The translations under genes were made by a program, and so were the position numbers. The notes below the pieces were generated by a model that saw only the letters and a list, made by a program, of their open reading frames with translations, did not search any database and was not told the DNA's origin. This document shows, piece after piece, positions 1 to 9,867 of a stretch of 64,000 bases of DNA (the stretch's first letter is position 1; each line of letters starts with the position of its first letter). This stretch comes from Sepioteuthis lessoniana (Eukaryota; Mollusca; Cephalopoda; Myopsida; Loliginidae). The stretch lies in NCBI GenBank assembly GCA_963585895.1, contig CAUZXS010005797.1, positions 1-64,000 on the forward strand, given 5' to 3'.

Positions 1-32
1 ACACACACACACACACACTCACTCACTCTCTC
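1..32. repeat. (AC)n/(CACT)n microsatellite
   Basis: Nine AC units run into CACT and CT units. The tract is cut by the window edge. Confidence 0.95.
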
Positions 33-49
33 GTGAGTGCTCGCCCGCG

Positions 50-420
50 CGCCACTCGTCTCTATCGTCCATCGCTTCCGATAAGTCTTCAAGGCTACAT
101 CCTGTGTCGTAGATAAGTTCTATCTGGTCATCCAACACTTGCTCGTCCGTGTGAAGAGGTCCACAGGATAACGTCACTTATGATTTCGTCCTTACTTCCC
201 CAACAGTATCCAGCATGTCTTGTTCGTCGGACTTTGATGGTTTTAGAGATGAGAGGCAGGTGGCTGTATAGCTGCTGCTTTGTAGGATGTTGCTTCCAGT
301 ATTTGTTCAATACAGCACGCAGCATTCTTGTGCAAATGCCATCAAGCTTTTTTCTATACCTCCATATGGTGCATCCATATAGTAGTATAGACACGACCGC
401 TGCTTAAAAAATGCTGCCTT
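50..420 (-). mobile_element. RTE LINE ORF2 C-terminal fragment
   Basis: This is a minus-strand remnant of the region downstream of the reverse-transcriptase palm in an RTE-clade non-LTR retrotransposon, which copies itself by target-primed reverse transcription. An open stretch of 88 codons (394 to 128) carries family hallmarks: KKLDG, RRTRHAGYCW and DVILWT. Beyond 128 the similarity continues out of frame to about 50. No endonuclease or RT catalytic core is present, so this is a 5'-truncated dead copy. The same segment recurs at 4438..4765, 8583..9055 and 21231..21560. Family assignment is from remembered RTE proteins, not a search. Confidence 0.8.
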
Positions 421-643
421 CAGAAGATCACTATATGTATATATTTAGTTTACAGTAATGACCAATGATGTTTAATAGTACTCGAACACTCATCTATTAA
501 GGCTGTGGACAATGTTTATACTGCCTTGATTTTATACAGCTGCATCTTAGTTACTGACAAGGAAACTTTAAAACATAATAAAGTGGATTTGGTACATTTA
601 AAAAAAAAAAAGGACACGTGAATATATATATGTAATGTCTGCT

Positions 644-783
644 TCGTTATGATACAACTCTTTAGTGTAGCTAGACACGTTGGACGCTTCAAACTGGAAT
701 CGAAACCCGCAAAACTTTACGGCAGACATGGTATCTAACCTCTCAACCATTTCGGCGACATGCGTTAGCTCAGGATTTATAAC
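644..783 (-). mobile_element. SINE-E copy (tRNA-like)
   Basis: Read on the minus strand, a box-A-like TGGTTGAGAGG is followed about 45 bases later by a box-B-like GTTTCGATTCC, as in a tRNA-derived RNA polymerase III promoter. A second copy with the same downstream sequence (..AGCGTCCAACGTGTCTAGC..) lies at 39130..39290. The cloverleaf is degraded, so this is a SINE head and not a working tRNA. Confidence 0.6.
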
Positions 784-799
784 GCATATTTATTAGTTT

Positions 800-975
800 T
801 CGTATTATTCAGTCTAATTAAACCGGAGTTGGGAGTAATTCCAAAAACCATTCAACAGTGAACATTTGAATTTTCCTGGTCAAGAGCTCAATGTAACTAA
901 CATTACAGAGCAATAATTTCTTTAAGAAAAAAACAAAACCGGTCAGATTAGGATTATAGATTTATTTCCATCCTG
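800..975. repeat. Interspersed repeat related to 44325..44460
   Basis: The phrase CCTGGTCAAGAGCTCAATGT and its flanks recur near 44390. The adjoining segment CCGGTCAGATTAGGATTATA is present there as its reverse complement. The class is unknown; it could be a short DNA-transposon derivative. Confidence 0.45.
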
Positions 976-1057
976 TTATGTGTTTTTGCTATAAATCAAA
1001 AACACGAAAAAAAATTAACAGGACTTCTTCAAATCTTATTGATAAAATAATTCAGAA

Positions 1058-1060
<3 letters not shown>

Positions 1061-1091
<31 letters not shown>

Positions 1092-1122
1092 GAGGGTTGA
1101 GCACTATGGCGAATGAATTAAC

Positions 1123-1182
<60 letters not shown>
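1061..1182. repeat. (TA)n blocks
   Basis: Two pure TA runs (1061..1088 and 1125..1182) are separated by a 36-base unique stretch. Confidence 0.95.
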
Positions 1183-1185
<3 letters not shown>

Positions 1186-1363
1186 AGTCTAACATGCTGA
1201 ACAGCGACATTGAAGTAAGGGAATCAGAACTCCATTCGAGCTAATACGTTAACTTTCGGACTAATGAACCCACTTATCTCCCAGTTTTAAGTTAAATAGT
1301 AAAACTACAGTTGTTCCACAAGAATGGCTTTGGCATTAAATAATCCACTAAGAGTGATATGCC

Positions 1364-1365
<2 letters not shown>
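1183..1365 (+). mobile_element. SINE-A copy, decayed head
   Basis: The head is poorly preserved, but ACTTTCGGACTAAT, a CAGTTTTAAGTTAAATAGTA remnant and the 3' hairpin tail (TGGCATTAAATAATCC..GATATGCCAT) align with better copies such as 41114..41345. It ends directly in a (TA)n run. Confidence 0.7.

Positions 1366-1414
<49 letters not shown>
1366..1414. repeat. (TA)n microsatellite
   Basis: A pure TA run fused to the 3' end of the preceding SINE-A. Confidence 0.95.
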
Positions 1415-1416
<2 letters not shown>

Positions 1417-1990
1417 CATCATTGAATTAACGCACTGCTGTTAGGTTCATTTGCATTTACCAGAAGGTGACGAATAGAAAGGATCACACAACCTCACTGC
1501 ATATTCTCTTATTGCCACTATGTGACGGGAAAGAAAAAAATCCTGACGGTATGGTAAGATACAGCTGAGGATCTCTGAGTTAGTGGTAATGGTGACTTTT
1601 TCCAATGGTCTCTGTTGGTGGCACAGCTGTTATTATTTATTTGTTTATTGAAGTATATATCTATAATATCATCTACTATATACTTCCTAGAAAGTTCGGA
1701 TGATATAAGAAAAAATTAGTGACTGCTGGGAATGAACATACAGTCGCTATCATCTTACAAGAACGAAAATTAAATATGATCCTACGGTTTGGGAGTAGAA
1801 TAACTTCATCACGTCAGAAAACATTGCAGGGCCATTCCAAGAAAATTGAGTCACCTGTGTTTATAACAGGCTAAACCTCAGATGGAAATAGTAAATTTAT
1901 TCAAAGGATTCAGTCTTAGTCTTTCATCACAGTACACAAGATTTTTTTTTTGTTGGCACGTGTTATCAGTTTCAAAATAATCATTTAAAC
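1415..1990. other. Unassigned AT-rich stretch
   Basis: No repeat family, coding signal or RNA gene is recognised here. Confidence 0.5.
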
Positions 1991-2209
1991 TTGAACTATG
2001 TAGAACGCTGTCTCAACTTTTTAGCTGAATTTGATGTTGTCAGATCGACCTTTAATCAAAATTTGATTTTCATTAATGAGCTTTTGTACACTAACTTCAC
2101 ATGTGAATCTTACGGAAATTTCACTTCCAACTCGTTGTTCGAAATCATGATGTCGTCATCCCGTCAGTTAATTCAGAAAATATTACCGTGGGGTGCTTTC
2201 AGTGCATGA
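1991..2209 (+). other. Unrecognised 72-codon ORF
   Basis: The composition is balanced (not low complexity) and the ORF starts MNYVERCLNF. I see no motif, splice context or similarity. It could be a chance ORF or a fragment of an old element. Confidence 0.15.
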
Positions 2210-2403
2210 TAATAATGCTGTGGCCTTGAAATATTGCCTAACCCCAGAGTCATCGTCTAATAAAGTCTTTTTGTTTCCTTTTTAGCTGGGGGGTGAGGTA
2301 TGTATATATGATATTATATTCACACATACATACACACACACATATATGTATGAGGACAATGAATATAGAATAGAATATTAGACCGTAATATAAACTTATT
2401 ACG

Positions 2404-2439
<36 letters not shown>

Positions 2440-2450
2440 TCTCTCTTTTC
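2404..2450. repeat. (CT)n microsatellite
   Basis: A CT run with a few TTT interruptions. It abuts, and seems to replace, the 5' part of the next element F copy. Confidence 0.9.
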
Positions 2451-2768
2451 CAGGTCCATTCTGACCCGTAGTGGTAGCACCTGATAGGGTCCTGTCTATG
2501 GGTTAAATAGAACTGTTTCACATTTAAACTGTTTTCACATGCAAACAAATGACTCGTGCTAAACTGAATTATTTGAAATAGAACTGTTTGATCATTTAAA
2601 TGCGTGTAAACAATTGTTTAATTGAATTGTACGTGATACAAAGCAATTCTTAGAACTATTTAACTTTCATGACTTATCTTTACAAATCATATATATCTAA
2701 TATATATGCATAAACTATATTCGGTATTAGATAACCAACAATAGTTGATATACCATAAAACCAAAAGT
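2451..2768 (+). mobile_element. Element F, 5'-truncated
   Basis: This copy begins inside F at the GTGGTAGCACCTGATAGGGT segment. It continues through the ATGGGTTAAATAGAACTGTT and GCTAAACTGAATTATTTGAA subrepeats and a short TA-rich spacer, and ends in the shared 3' hairpin (GGTATTAGATAACC..GTTGATATACCATAAAACCA, 2722..2768). Confidence 0.75.
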
Positions 2769-3019
2769 ACTCTAACCAATCTAAAAATATTCTTGAAATT
2801 TTATACAGAACAGTATTAACTTTATAAGATAATATAAAATTGTATTTGTTAATTATCTTTAGTGTTATCAACCGGTATATTAGCTATGACCACTTGCATC
2901 TATTGGGTGAGAATATAAAACAAAGATTGTTAAACCGGATGTGATCCAAATTTTGTTCTCTGACACGGCGTAGACGGTTACTTCAGTTAGCATAAATAGT
3001 CATTTACTAAACTTGGATT

Positions 3020-3600
3020 AGTTACTATACAAGACCAGAAGCGTGGGGCGCCTTGTGACAATCTAATATACTGGTGCTGGCCTGCTAGCCCAACCCGCTA
3101 ATCCTTATACCACGTGATCTGCTCTGTCTTCCTAAGCTTAAATAAGTTGTGGCACATAGCTAGAAGTGTGGGACACCCATGAGAATCAAACTCACCAATA
3201 GCGGTCTACAAGACTCGCTCATTAACTTGCTTGCCACGAAAACCATCCTTTCTCACGAATCTTAACTTAGTTGCAACCCAAAACCAGAAGCGAGGGACAC
3301 CCAGAGATTATCGAAATCACTTGTAATGATCCGCTAGCCTAGTTCACGTGAGCCATCCTTTCTTAATCAGTTTAACATAGTTGTGGCACAAAGTCAGAAG
3401 CGTGCGATACTCAGTGGGAATCGAACTCACAATGGTCCGCTGGCTGAGTTCGCCTTCTCTTACAAAAGCTCATCTCTTAAAACTAAACAGAATTCAGATT
3501 CGTCATGAAGCCAAATGTATGGAACACCCAGTGAGGATAGAACTCTCCAGTAATTGTTCTGCGGGACTAACGGAATTATCTCGCTTATTAACTGACCACA
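3020..3600 (-). repeat. Tandem array of tRNA-like (SINE-D-related) units
   Basis: About five direct repeats of 111 to 124 bases start near 3024, 3146, 3270, 3381 and about 3500. Each carries a variant of GTTGTGGCACAAAGCCAGAA, then GGGACACCCAGTGAGAATCG, then a GCTAGCC..GTTCG anticodon-arm-like part. On the minus strand each unit resembles a SINE-D head with box B (GATTCTCACTGGG side). The units are divergent, so the array is old. Confidence 0.65.
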
Positions 3601-3602
3601 AC

Positions 3603-3872
3603 GTCGTAGGAAATGGACACGGCGACACGAGTTCAAATCCTGGACGAGACTGATTGCATTTCACATAGCACAAATACTCTTGGGAAAGATATGAATCCAA
3701 TTATTCAACCTCCAACTATGGGTAAATAGTAGGACAGACTGGGTTCTTCAGCCTTGGTGAGGCAACTAGTCTAGGAGAAGGAAAACTCTGAATTCAAACC
3801 TGTTAAACTCCGCTTAAAAATTGGCCTTGTGTCATATCCTGCTCGAGCGGAGGGGTTGGGTAAATATGATAA
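3603..3872 (+). mobile_element. SINE-C, head-truncated
   Basis: The copy begins within the head at CGTCGTAGGAAATGGACACG and keeps box B (GTTCAAATCC). It contains the central TACTCTTGGGAAAGATATGA motif and GGTAAATAGT, and ends at GGGGTTGGGTAAATATG. The first 25 or so bases, including box A, are missing. It abuts the tRNA-like array. Confidence 0.85.
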
Positions 3873-4042
3873 CGTGATGCTCCTTATGAATCAATCTGAT
3901 CTGTATTTTTTGGTGAAATACTGTATAATGTTGCACTTAAAAAGGCCATATTTATCAGATCTTGCTTTCTAGTTTCTTGAATAGAAAATTCATCTCAAGA
4001 GAAGAGTTTGAAGACTTTGATTGATTGAATGATTGGTAATAA

Positions 4043-4083
4043 CGGCATCTCAATCCATAGGGAGTTATTTCATGCCGAGGGGT
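4043..4083 (-). mobile_element. SINE-A/F hairpin-tail fragment
   Basis: GGCATCTCAATCC..GGAGTTATTTCATGCCGA matches the shared 3' hairpin in reverse orientation. Nothing more of the element is visible. Confidence 0.45.
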
Positions 4084-4204
4084 TAGGGAATTACATTGGA
4101 TGTTATATGTTTATATCTATATTCTTTATTGCTTGGATGATAGAATTGTTGCATTTTTACGGCAAATCAAACCTTGTAGGTTATTTAATGTCGATTCCTG
4201 TTTA

Positions 4205-4292
4205 TACTGACAGACACACACGCACACACAAACACACACACGCACACACGCACACACGCACAAACACACACATAAACTACTCATTTACAAAT

Positions 4293-4325
<33 letters not shown>
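4205..4325. repeat. (CA)n and (TA)n microsatellites
   Basis: Imperfect CA/CACG repeats (4211..4272) are followed by TA repeats (4292..4325). They sit between the body and hairpin of F'. Confidence 0.9.
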
Positions 4326-4326
<1 letters not shown>

Positions 4327-4437
4327 GTAATTTGTAGGTAACATTTTTAAACTAGTGCTCGTTTGTTTGCACACAGTTAAATGGATCCAAGACTTGCTAT
4401 GCAATACTAATTAACCAATTTAACATCAGTAAGCAAT

Positions 4438-4765
4438 ATTGAACAAGTCCTGGCGACAACACCCCACGAGACGCCAACTGTACGGCCACCTGCCTCCCAT
4501 CACGAAATCTATACAGGTCAGACGAGCCAGACACGCCGGACACTGCTGGAGAAGCAAAGACGAGCTCGTAAGTGTCGTACTACTATGGACTCCCACATAT
4601 GGCCAAGCAAAAGCAGGACGACCAGCCCGAACTTACATACAGCAGCTATGTGAGGACACAGGATGTAACCCAGAAGACCTGCCGAAGGCGATGAACGATA
4701 GGGAAAAGTGGCGAGAGATGGTCAAGGATATCCGTGCTGGCGGCACGACATGATGATGATGATGA
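4438..4765 (+). mobile_element. RTE LINE 3' end, 104-codon ORF
   Basis: This is the intact C-terminal reading frame of an RTE retrotransposon, open from 4439 to a TGA at 4751. It contains NKSWRQHPT, YGHLPPITK, RARHAGHCW and GRPARTYIQQLCED. It ends in the typical short (ATG)n 3' tail and is 5'-truncated within the post-RT domain. It is one of the best-preserved copies here, but it lacks endonuclease and RT and so cannot act. It lies inside an older F' element in the opposite orientation. Confidence 0.88.
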
Positions 4766-5033
4766 ATTAGTTTGCACACAGTTAAAATGTTTCAAGTTTA
4801 GAAAATGGTTACATATTTGCATTTGACACATAGATTAGACTCTAACAGGTACAACCACATCAGATAAGACAGGACCTATGTATAATGACAATGAAGGGGT
4901 TCTCCACGTTTCACAAAGCTCAAAAACTGGACTCCACCATCGAATGGTTTAGTGTCATATGCAGAACAGCCGATGGTGAGGGGGGGGGTCTTACCTCTCT
5001 GTAGAAGGCAGTCGGCGTATCTACAGCGCCAGG

Positions 5034-5162
5034 TAGGGCACCTCTGGTGGTGTAATGGTTAGCAAACTCGACTAGCAAATCTACACGAGTGAGTTCGAGT
5101 CTCATTGGGTGCCTCGTTCATTTGGCCTTGTGCTAAATCGAAGCAAAGAGCTTCGTAAATTA
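5034..5162 (+). mobile_element. SINE-D insertion with 13-bp TSD
   Basis: Box A TGGTGTAATGG and box B GTTCGAGTCTC are followed by the short tail GGCCTTGTGCTAAATCGAAG..TTCGTAAATTAC. The flanks CTACAGCGCCAGG (5021..5033) and CTACAGCCCCAGG (5163..5175) are a 13-base target-site duplication with one mismatch. The insertion splits an F' element, and this fixes the SINE-D length at about 129 bases. Confidence 0.85.
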
Positions 5163-5199
5163 CTACAGCCCCAGGCGACTGAGCTGAGAATTTTTGTGT

Positions 5200-5940
5200 A
5201 GTTTCTAAAGTTTTTTGCTCATGGTTATATGATATGAAGCATTCCTACAATTAGTGCTTCCGAAGTTCTGCCATCAGGGCGAACTTAATTAGATTCGAAT
5301 TCACAATTGCTTTACTAACTGAAATGTGAGACGAGCTTTTTAGCCATTACAACTCAGTGAAATTTCCTTGGCTACAAGAAGAATATTTAGTCTAGTCTAG
5401 CAGTTTGGATTGAAGTGTGGTCCCTTGTAAGGATAGAACCATTCCTGATTTGTATTGGTCTTCGAGATTGATTTATATTTCTTTAACTTTCTTTATGGAG
5501 TTTTCGTTTCTCAGTAGGTAGTATGTATTCTTTGGAAATCGGCACATTTTTATTTACCTATTTTTATTTTTTATCTTTTTCTTTTCTTTTTTTTTTTTTT
5601 TTTTTTTTTAGATGAGACAAAAAAAAATGACATGAACAGAAAGAAACTAAATGATAAAAAATATAGCGGAACGCAAACAAAAGACTCAGGAAACAAAGAA
5701 CTCATTTCTATTTATCAGTATTGCTTGTTATCTATCTCATTCTCGCTTTGAAAAAAATAAAAGGGGGTGGAAAGACATCAGAAATACAGATAGAGCCTAA
5801 CTTTTTTGTCATTATATAATTAATTAGAAAAACTACATCTTGTCTTTAAGCCACCAGATGCGTCCTTTCTTTTCCTGAAAGAATTCATTCTTTGGCATTG
5901 TACGTCTCAGGAAATTATAATCTGTATTCTATACAGCCTC
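5200..5940. other. Unassigned stretch with poly-T
   Basis: AT-rich, with a T-run at 5586..5609. A weak tRNA-like minus-strand segment (GATTCGAATTC near 5290) may be a very old SINE. No coding signal. Confidence 0.4.
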
Positions 5941-6107
5941 ATTTCGGCAAATTCTCTCTCTCCGCCGCCATCTTATTTTTCCTTCTAATTTGTCCCTGTA
6001 TATTATACTTCTTCCTCAGTTTTTCTTTTTTTTTTTCTTATTTCTCATTGTCCTTTTTATTTCATTTCTCTCCTTAGAGCTTAATGCAATCCTTCTCTCT
6101 CAACTAG

Positions 6108-6138
<31 letters not shown>

Positions 6139-6400
6139 CTTTTGCAAAGCATTTCTCTCTTTCCTTCCACCTCCGCGTTCTCTTCCTTTTTACTGTCAGT
6201 TTCTCTGTGTACATTAAAATAAATTCCTTTCTTTTCCTTCTTTTTCTTTTATACTCTTTTTTTAAGGACTTAGACTCTTCACAGTCGCAAATCCTTGTCG
6301 AATTCTGTTTATTTTTTTCAACATTCGCAAAATCTTTCTTATTTTACTTTTCTTTCTTCTTTTTTTTTTTTTACTTTTTTTATTTTTTTTTTTTACACAC
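5941..6400. repeat. Pyrimidine-rich tract with (TA)n
   Basis: The plus strand is dominated by T and C, with TA repeats at 6110..6138. Open frames here are F/S/L-rich artefacts of the composition. Confidence 0.8.
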
Positions 6401-6935
6401 TGGTGATTCTGTCCCTGTTGTAACAATAATCTGGTTTCTGAATTCTAAAAAAAACAAACAAAAAAACACAATTGATTCAAATGTCTTACATCAATCCTCA
6501 ACCTAACCGAATGAACTTGTTTATATCATTTAACTCTATTATTGATAGAAATATCCGAAAATACAACACTTTCGAAAATATATGATTAAGGAAACTTTTT
6601 AGGAAAATTGTTTACAATGAAACGTCAGTCGTTGAATGGGTGTTAACAAGCAAGTTACACAGACAATTACTAGTATAGCGAGTTTGCTCCTCACTAGGTG
6701 CTCAATACTTATATCATGAGTTCAGAAGAACCACGGTTTGTTTAATAAATTGCTTTGCGTGAGTGAAAAAAATTTCAAAAACCATTGTAGCTACATCTTG
6801 TTGGTTTCTTACTTGATTCCTAACCCAAAATGTACCAAACAAGACCCACTTAATGAATATTTGGTAGTTATTTACAAAGCGTTATTTAGTTGTGGTATAC
6901 AGGACCTAATGAAACGAACTTACGAGTAATAACCA
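6401..6935. other. Unassigned stretch
   Basis: A short SINE-D-like phrase (GCGAGTTTGCTCCTCACTAGGTG, about 6678) is the only hint of structure. Confidence 0.35.
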
Positions 6936-6940
6936 GAAAG

Positions 6941-7093
6941 TCTAGTTTGATAGCCATTACACTACGCGAGACTCTTTGACTTGGTATGTCAACCAATCTA
7001 GGAGAAGGAAAACGGAATTCAAATCAGTTTTACTCCGCTTAAAAACAGACCTAGTGTCACACCTTGCTCTTGGTAGAGTTATTGGGCAAATAC
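6941..7093 (+). mobile_element. SINE-C 3' half plus tRNA-like scrap
   Basis: From 6988, CAATCTAGGAGAAGGAAAAC, TTTTACTCCGCTTAAAAACA and GTGTCACACCTTGCTC match the 3' half of SINE-C. Just upstream, TAGCCATTACACTACGCG resembles a reversed box-A region of another SINE. Confidence 0.65.
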
Positions 7094-7099
7094 GTACCC

Positions 7100-7500
7100 C
7101 TTTTTTTTTCTCTTTTCCTCGTTTTTTATTTCTTCTTCTTCTTCTTCTTCTTCTTCTTCTTCTTCTTCTTCTTCTTCTTCTTCTTCTTCTTCTTTCCACT
7201 TTATTCTTTTTTTCAGGAAAAGGTTTTTTTACTTTCTTCTTCTTCTTCTTCTTCTTCTTCTTCTTCTTCTTCTTCTTCTTCTTCTTCTTCTTCTTCTCAT
7301 CCTCCTTCCCTTTAATTTCTTCATCCTCTTTTTTATACATCAACCCCCTCTCTTCACCTTTCAGTCTTTTCTTTCTCTCTTCTCGCTACTTCTATTTCCC
7401 CTCTTTTATTCTTCTTTCGTCACTTCCCAAACATTCCTTTTCTCTTTCCTTCTTTTTTTCTTTCCAACTACGAACTCTTACACCAACTATGTGCTGTTAA
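7100..7500. repeat. (CTT)n blocks in pyrimidine tract
   Basis: Two near-pure CTT arrays (about 7131..7194 and 7234..7296) lie in a T/C-rich region. The open frames of poly-Leu, poly-Phe and poly-Lys/Arg are artefacts. Confidence 0.95.
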
Positions 7501-7759
7501 AAAGATGAAATAAAAATAAAATCCGCTAGAAATAACAACCAAACTTACCGTCCACGATTTTTCTCTTTAACAAATGGCATCGATCTTCCAGAATATCGAC
7601 AAACCATCTGTTCCTGGATTCAGCAACACTGAATAAAGATACTACATTTAATAAACATTTTTTTTAAACCGAACACTAAAAAAGATCCTAATCAGAAGAG
7701 ATGCTCACACATATATAAATACTACAGCAGGTACCCAACAATGTATCCCTACCGGTGAT

Positions 7760-7998
7760 TGGTTTGGTTTCTTTGTTTAATGGCATATCAACTCTTTTTA
7801 GGTTATTTAATGCCAAGGCCATTCTCCTAGAAGAACAGTAGTGGTACTATTTAACCCATAGCTGGGAGGATAAGGGGGTTCATACCTTTCCCAATGGTAT
7901 TTGCCCAAAAGTGAACGGAATAGCGCGACTGGAATACGAACTCGCGTACTACGATTCCGCAGTCCATCGGTTTAACCATTAAACCACGAGGACACCCC
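7760..7998 (-). mobile_element. SINE-A, nearly complete
   Basis: Minus strand: TGTCCTCGTGGTTTAATGG head, box B GTTCGTATTCC, central CATTGGGAAAGGTATGAA and CAGCTATGGGTTAAATAGTA, then the hairpin tail and CAAACCA end. Short matching flanks (CCGGTGAT / CCGGTGAG) are a plausible target-site duplication. Confidence 0.9.
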
Positions 7999-8049
7999 CA
8001 CTCCCGGTGAGGTTTAGAATAAACCAACTGAATCTTCTGTGTAAGAGTA

Positions 8050-8217
8050 AGATCCTCTCCTAAAGGGGTATCCTGGATATGACAAAAAAACTGCATCTGA
8101 TGGTGAGGCTACTGTTCTGGTCCTCTGAGGAGTGTTGTCAATCTTTTCATTGCCATTACTCCCAGGTTTTCTCTGTTCCCAAGTGGTAGTACTTGTTAGG
8201 GTCTCATAAATGGGTCA
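8050..8217 (+). mobile_element. Element F' core fragment
   Basis: ATCCTGGATATGAC, GCATCTGATGGTGAGGCT, CCATTACTCCCAGGT and GTGGTAGTACTTGTTAGGGT follow the F/F' order. Both ends are missing. Confidence 0.7.
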
Positions 8218-8218
8218 A

Positions 8219-8478
8219 GTAAGTAAGTAAGTAAAGTTGGCTACTGTACTCGAGGGTGACCAGAAGGCTCCCTTTTCAATAGCTACTACACCGAGGTGTA
8301 GAGGAGGGCGCTACTCCTTTCCCTGTATTGCTCCACTTTACCCTTGATACATACCTTATATTACTGAGTGTTATGCAAGGAGGTATAAAGTACCATTTTT
8401 AAAGTCTTTGGTATGACGCGACCTGGGATTGAACCCAGGTCTCCCAGAACATTGGTGAACACTCTACTCGCTCCTATT
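8219..8478 (-). mobile_element. SINE-B, full length
   Basis: Minus strand: head with GGGTTCAATCCCAGGTCG (box B), then CATACCAAAGACTTT, AAGGGTAAAGTGGAGCAAT, ACACCTCGGTGTAGTAGC and the end GGTCACCCTCGAGTAC..CAACTTTACTT. An (AAGT)n end lies at 8219..8235. Confidence 0.88.
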
Positions 8479-8487
8479 CAATCATGA

Positions 8488-9225
8488 TTATTTCTTTGCA
8501 CACAGTTATATCGTTTCAAATATTCCAATATATTACCAACCATTTACAAACAATCGTATGGTTTCAAGTAACTAATAATTAATCATCATCATCATGTCGT
8601 GCCGCTAGCACGGATATCCCTGATCCTCTCTCGCTACTTTTCCCTATCGTTCATCGCCTCTGGCATGTCTTCTGGGCTACATTCCATATCTTCACATAGC
8701 TGCTGTATGTATGTTCTTGCTGGTCGTCCTGCTTTTGCTCGGCCATATGTGGGGGTCCATAGGAGTACATCACTTATGAGCTCGTCCCTGCTCTTCCAGC
8801 AATGTCCTGCGTGCCTGGTTCGTCTAACTTTGATAGTTTTCGTGATGGGAGGCAGGTGGCCGTATAGTTGATGCTTTGTGGGGTGTTGCCGCCAGGACTT
8901 GTTTAATATTGCTCGCAACATTCTTGTGTAGTTGCCGTCTAGCTTCTTCTCCAGCCGTTTTGTTAGCGTCAAAGTGGTGCATCCATACAGCAGTATCGAC
9001 ACGACTGCTGCTTGGAAGAAACTGCATTTCATTTTATCGGTCAGGTCCTTCGTAAACAGTTACAACTTCAAGTAATTATTATCAATAGTAATAATTTGCA
9101 TACAGTTAAATGGTTTTAAGTATTCCTTATCTAACATTAATTATTCTATTCCGAAATAATCATTTGTTTGCACATAGTTATATGGTTTCAAATATTCCTA
9201 CCTAATGTTAATAATTTTCAAATTC
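8488..9225 (-). mobile_element. Element F' 3' region split by RTE
   Basis: Repeated TTTGCACACAGTTATATCG-type phrases at 8495..8580 and 9090..9200 belong to the F' 3' body. An RTE fragment (8583..9055) lies between them. Confidence 0.55.
8583..9055 (-). mobile_element. RTE LINE 3' end, 132-codon ORF
   Basis: A minus-strand frame from 9032 to 8634 encodes the post-RT region: FFQAAVVSILLYGCTTLT, KKLDGNYTRMLR, RTRHAGHCW, GRPARTYIQQLCED. The frame breaks near 8634, but similarity continues to the 3' terminus, where (GAT)n is the tail (plus-strand ATCATC at 8582..8594). It extends further upstream than the copy at 4438 and carries the SILLYGCTT motif that follows the RT thumb. It is 5'-truncated and non-autonomous. 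Confidence 0.88.
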
Positions 9226-9234
9226 ATCTATTTA

Positions 9235-9375
9235 AATTCGGATTTTAGTCGTACTATCACGCCCTCTTTTAGATTAATACCTTTGGGAAAGGTATGAAGT
9301 CCTTATCCCCAACCTCAGCTATAGGTTAAATAGCACCAATTCTGACCAACTACAAAAATGGCTTTGTATGATAAA
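9235..9375 (+). mobile_element. SINE-A 3' two-thirds
   Basis: TTAATACCTTTGGGAAAGGT, CTATAGGTTAAATAGCACCA and ATGGCTTTGTATGATAAAAA match the centre and 3' part of SINE-A. The hairpin is eroded. Confidence 0.65.
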
Positions 9376-9399
9376 AAATCGGACCGAAACCTATTCTAT

Positions 9400-9600
9400 T
9401 TGAAGCGTAGATGGGACCCTAACAGGTATTACTGATATGGGTCAGAAAAGAGCAGATAATAATGACAACCAGGAAGTGACTCCACATTTACCAGAGCTCC
9501 AGAACAGGAGCCTCATCACCAGATGCTGTTTAGAGTTATACTAAGGATGCAATCGGTGTATTCTCGACCCCAATTCGTTTAATACGGTAGTAATTCTCTA
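9400..9600 (-). mobile_element. Element F' core fragment
   Basis: GGACCCTAACAGGTATTACT, AATGACAACCAGGAAGTGAC, CAGGAGCCTCATCACCAGAT and GCAATCGGTGTATTCTCGAC follow the F' order on the minus strand. Confidence 0.7.
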
Positions 9601-9867
9601 CAAGGCTAAATTGATAATTATTACTCCACAGCGAGACCCTCTTTAGAAAACTTACCAAATACTATATTTACTCACATACTGGTCGAATTTTGAAGCTCGA
9701 ATCTTTTTGAAACGACTAAACTTAACATGTACTGAGTAATAATTTTGTTTGGTTTAAATTCAGATATAAAAGTAAGGATGATTTGTAATCATTCAATGTC
9801 TATATATCAAAGGTCGACTTATACACGAGATCGGCTTGTACACAGAATCGACTTACATACAACTGGA

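Larger units (their letters stand above)
4157..5195 (-). mobile_element. Element F' with RTE and SINE-D insertions
   Basis: The minus-strand F' has its 3' hairpin at 4157..4200, then an internal CA/TA microsatellite (4205..4325). The GTTTGCACACAGTTAAA-type body segments at 4350..4437 and 4766..4790 are separated by an RTE fragment. The conserved half (TCTTACC..CTGTAGA..CAGTCGG) runs to 5020. It is interrupted again by a SINE-D at 5034..5162 and ends CCAGGCGACTGAGCTG. Two later insertions make it one of the older elements here. Confidence 0.7.

Noticed and set aside
6957-7500. Poly-Lys/Arg (128 codons) and poly-Leu/Phe (174 codons) frames
   Set aside because: Both are translations of the (CTT)n arrays and flanking pyrimidine sequence.
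7851-8096. Recurrent 65-95-codon frames reading RGLMVKPMDCGIVVREF or similar (also 14902, 41037, 48159)
   Set aside because: These are translations of the SINE-A head and body. The same words recur because the SINE recurs.
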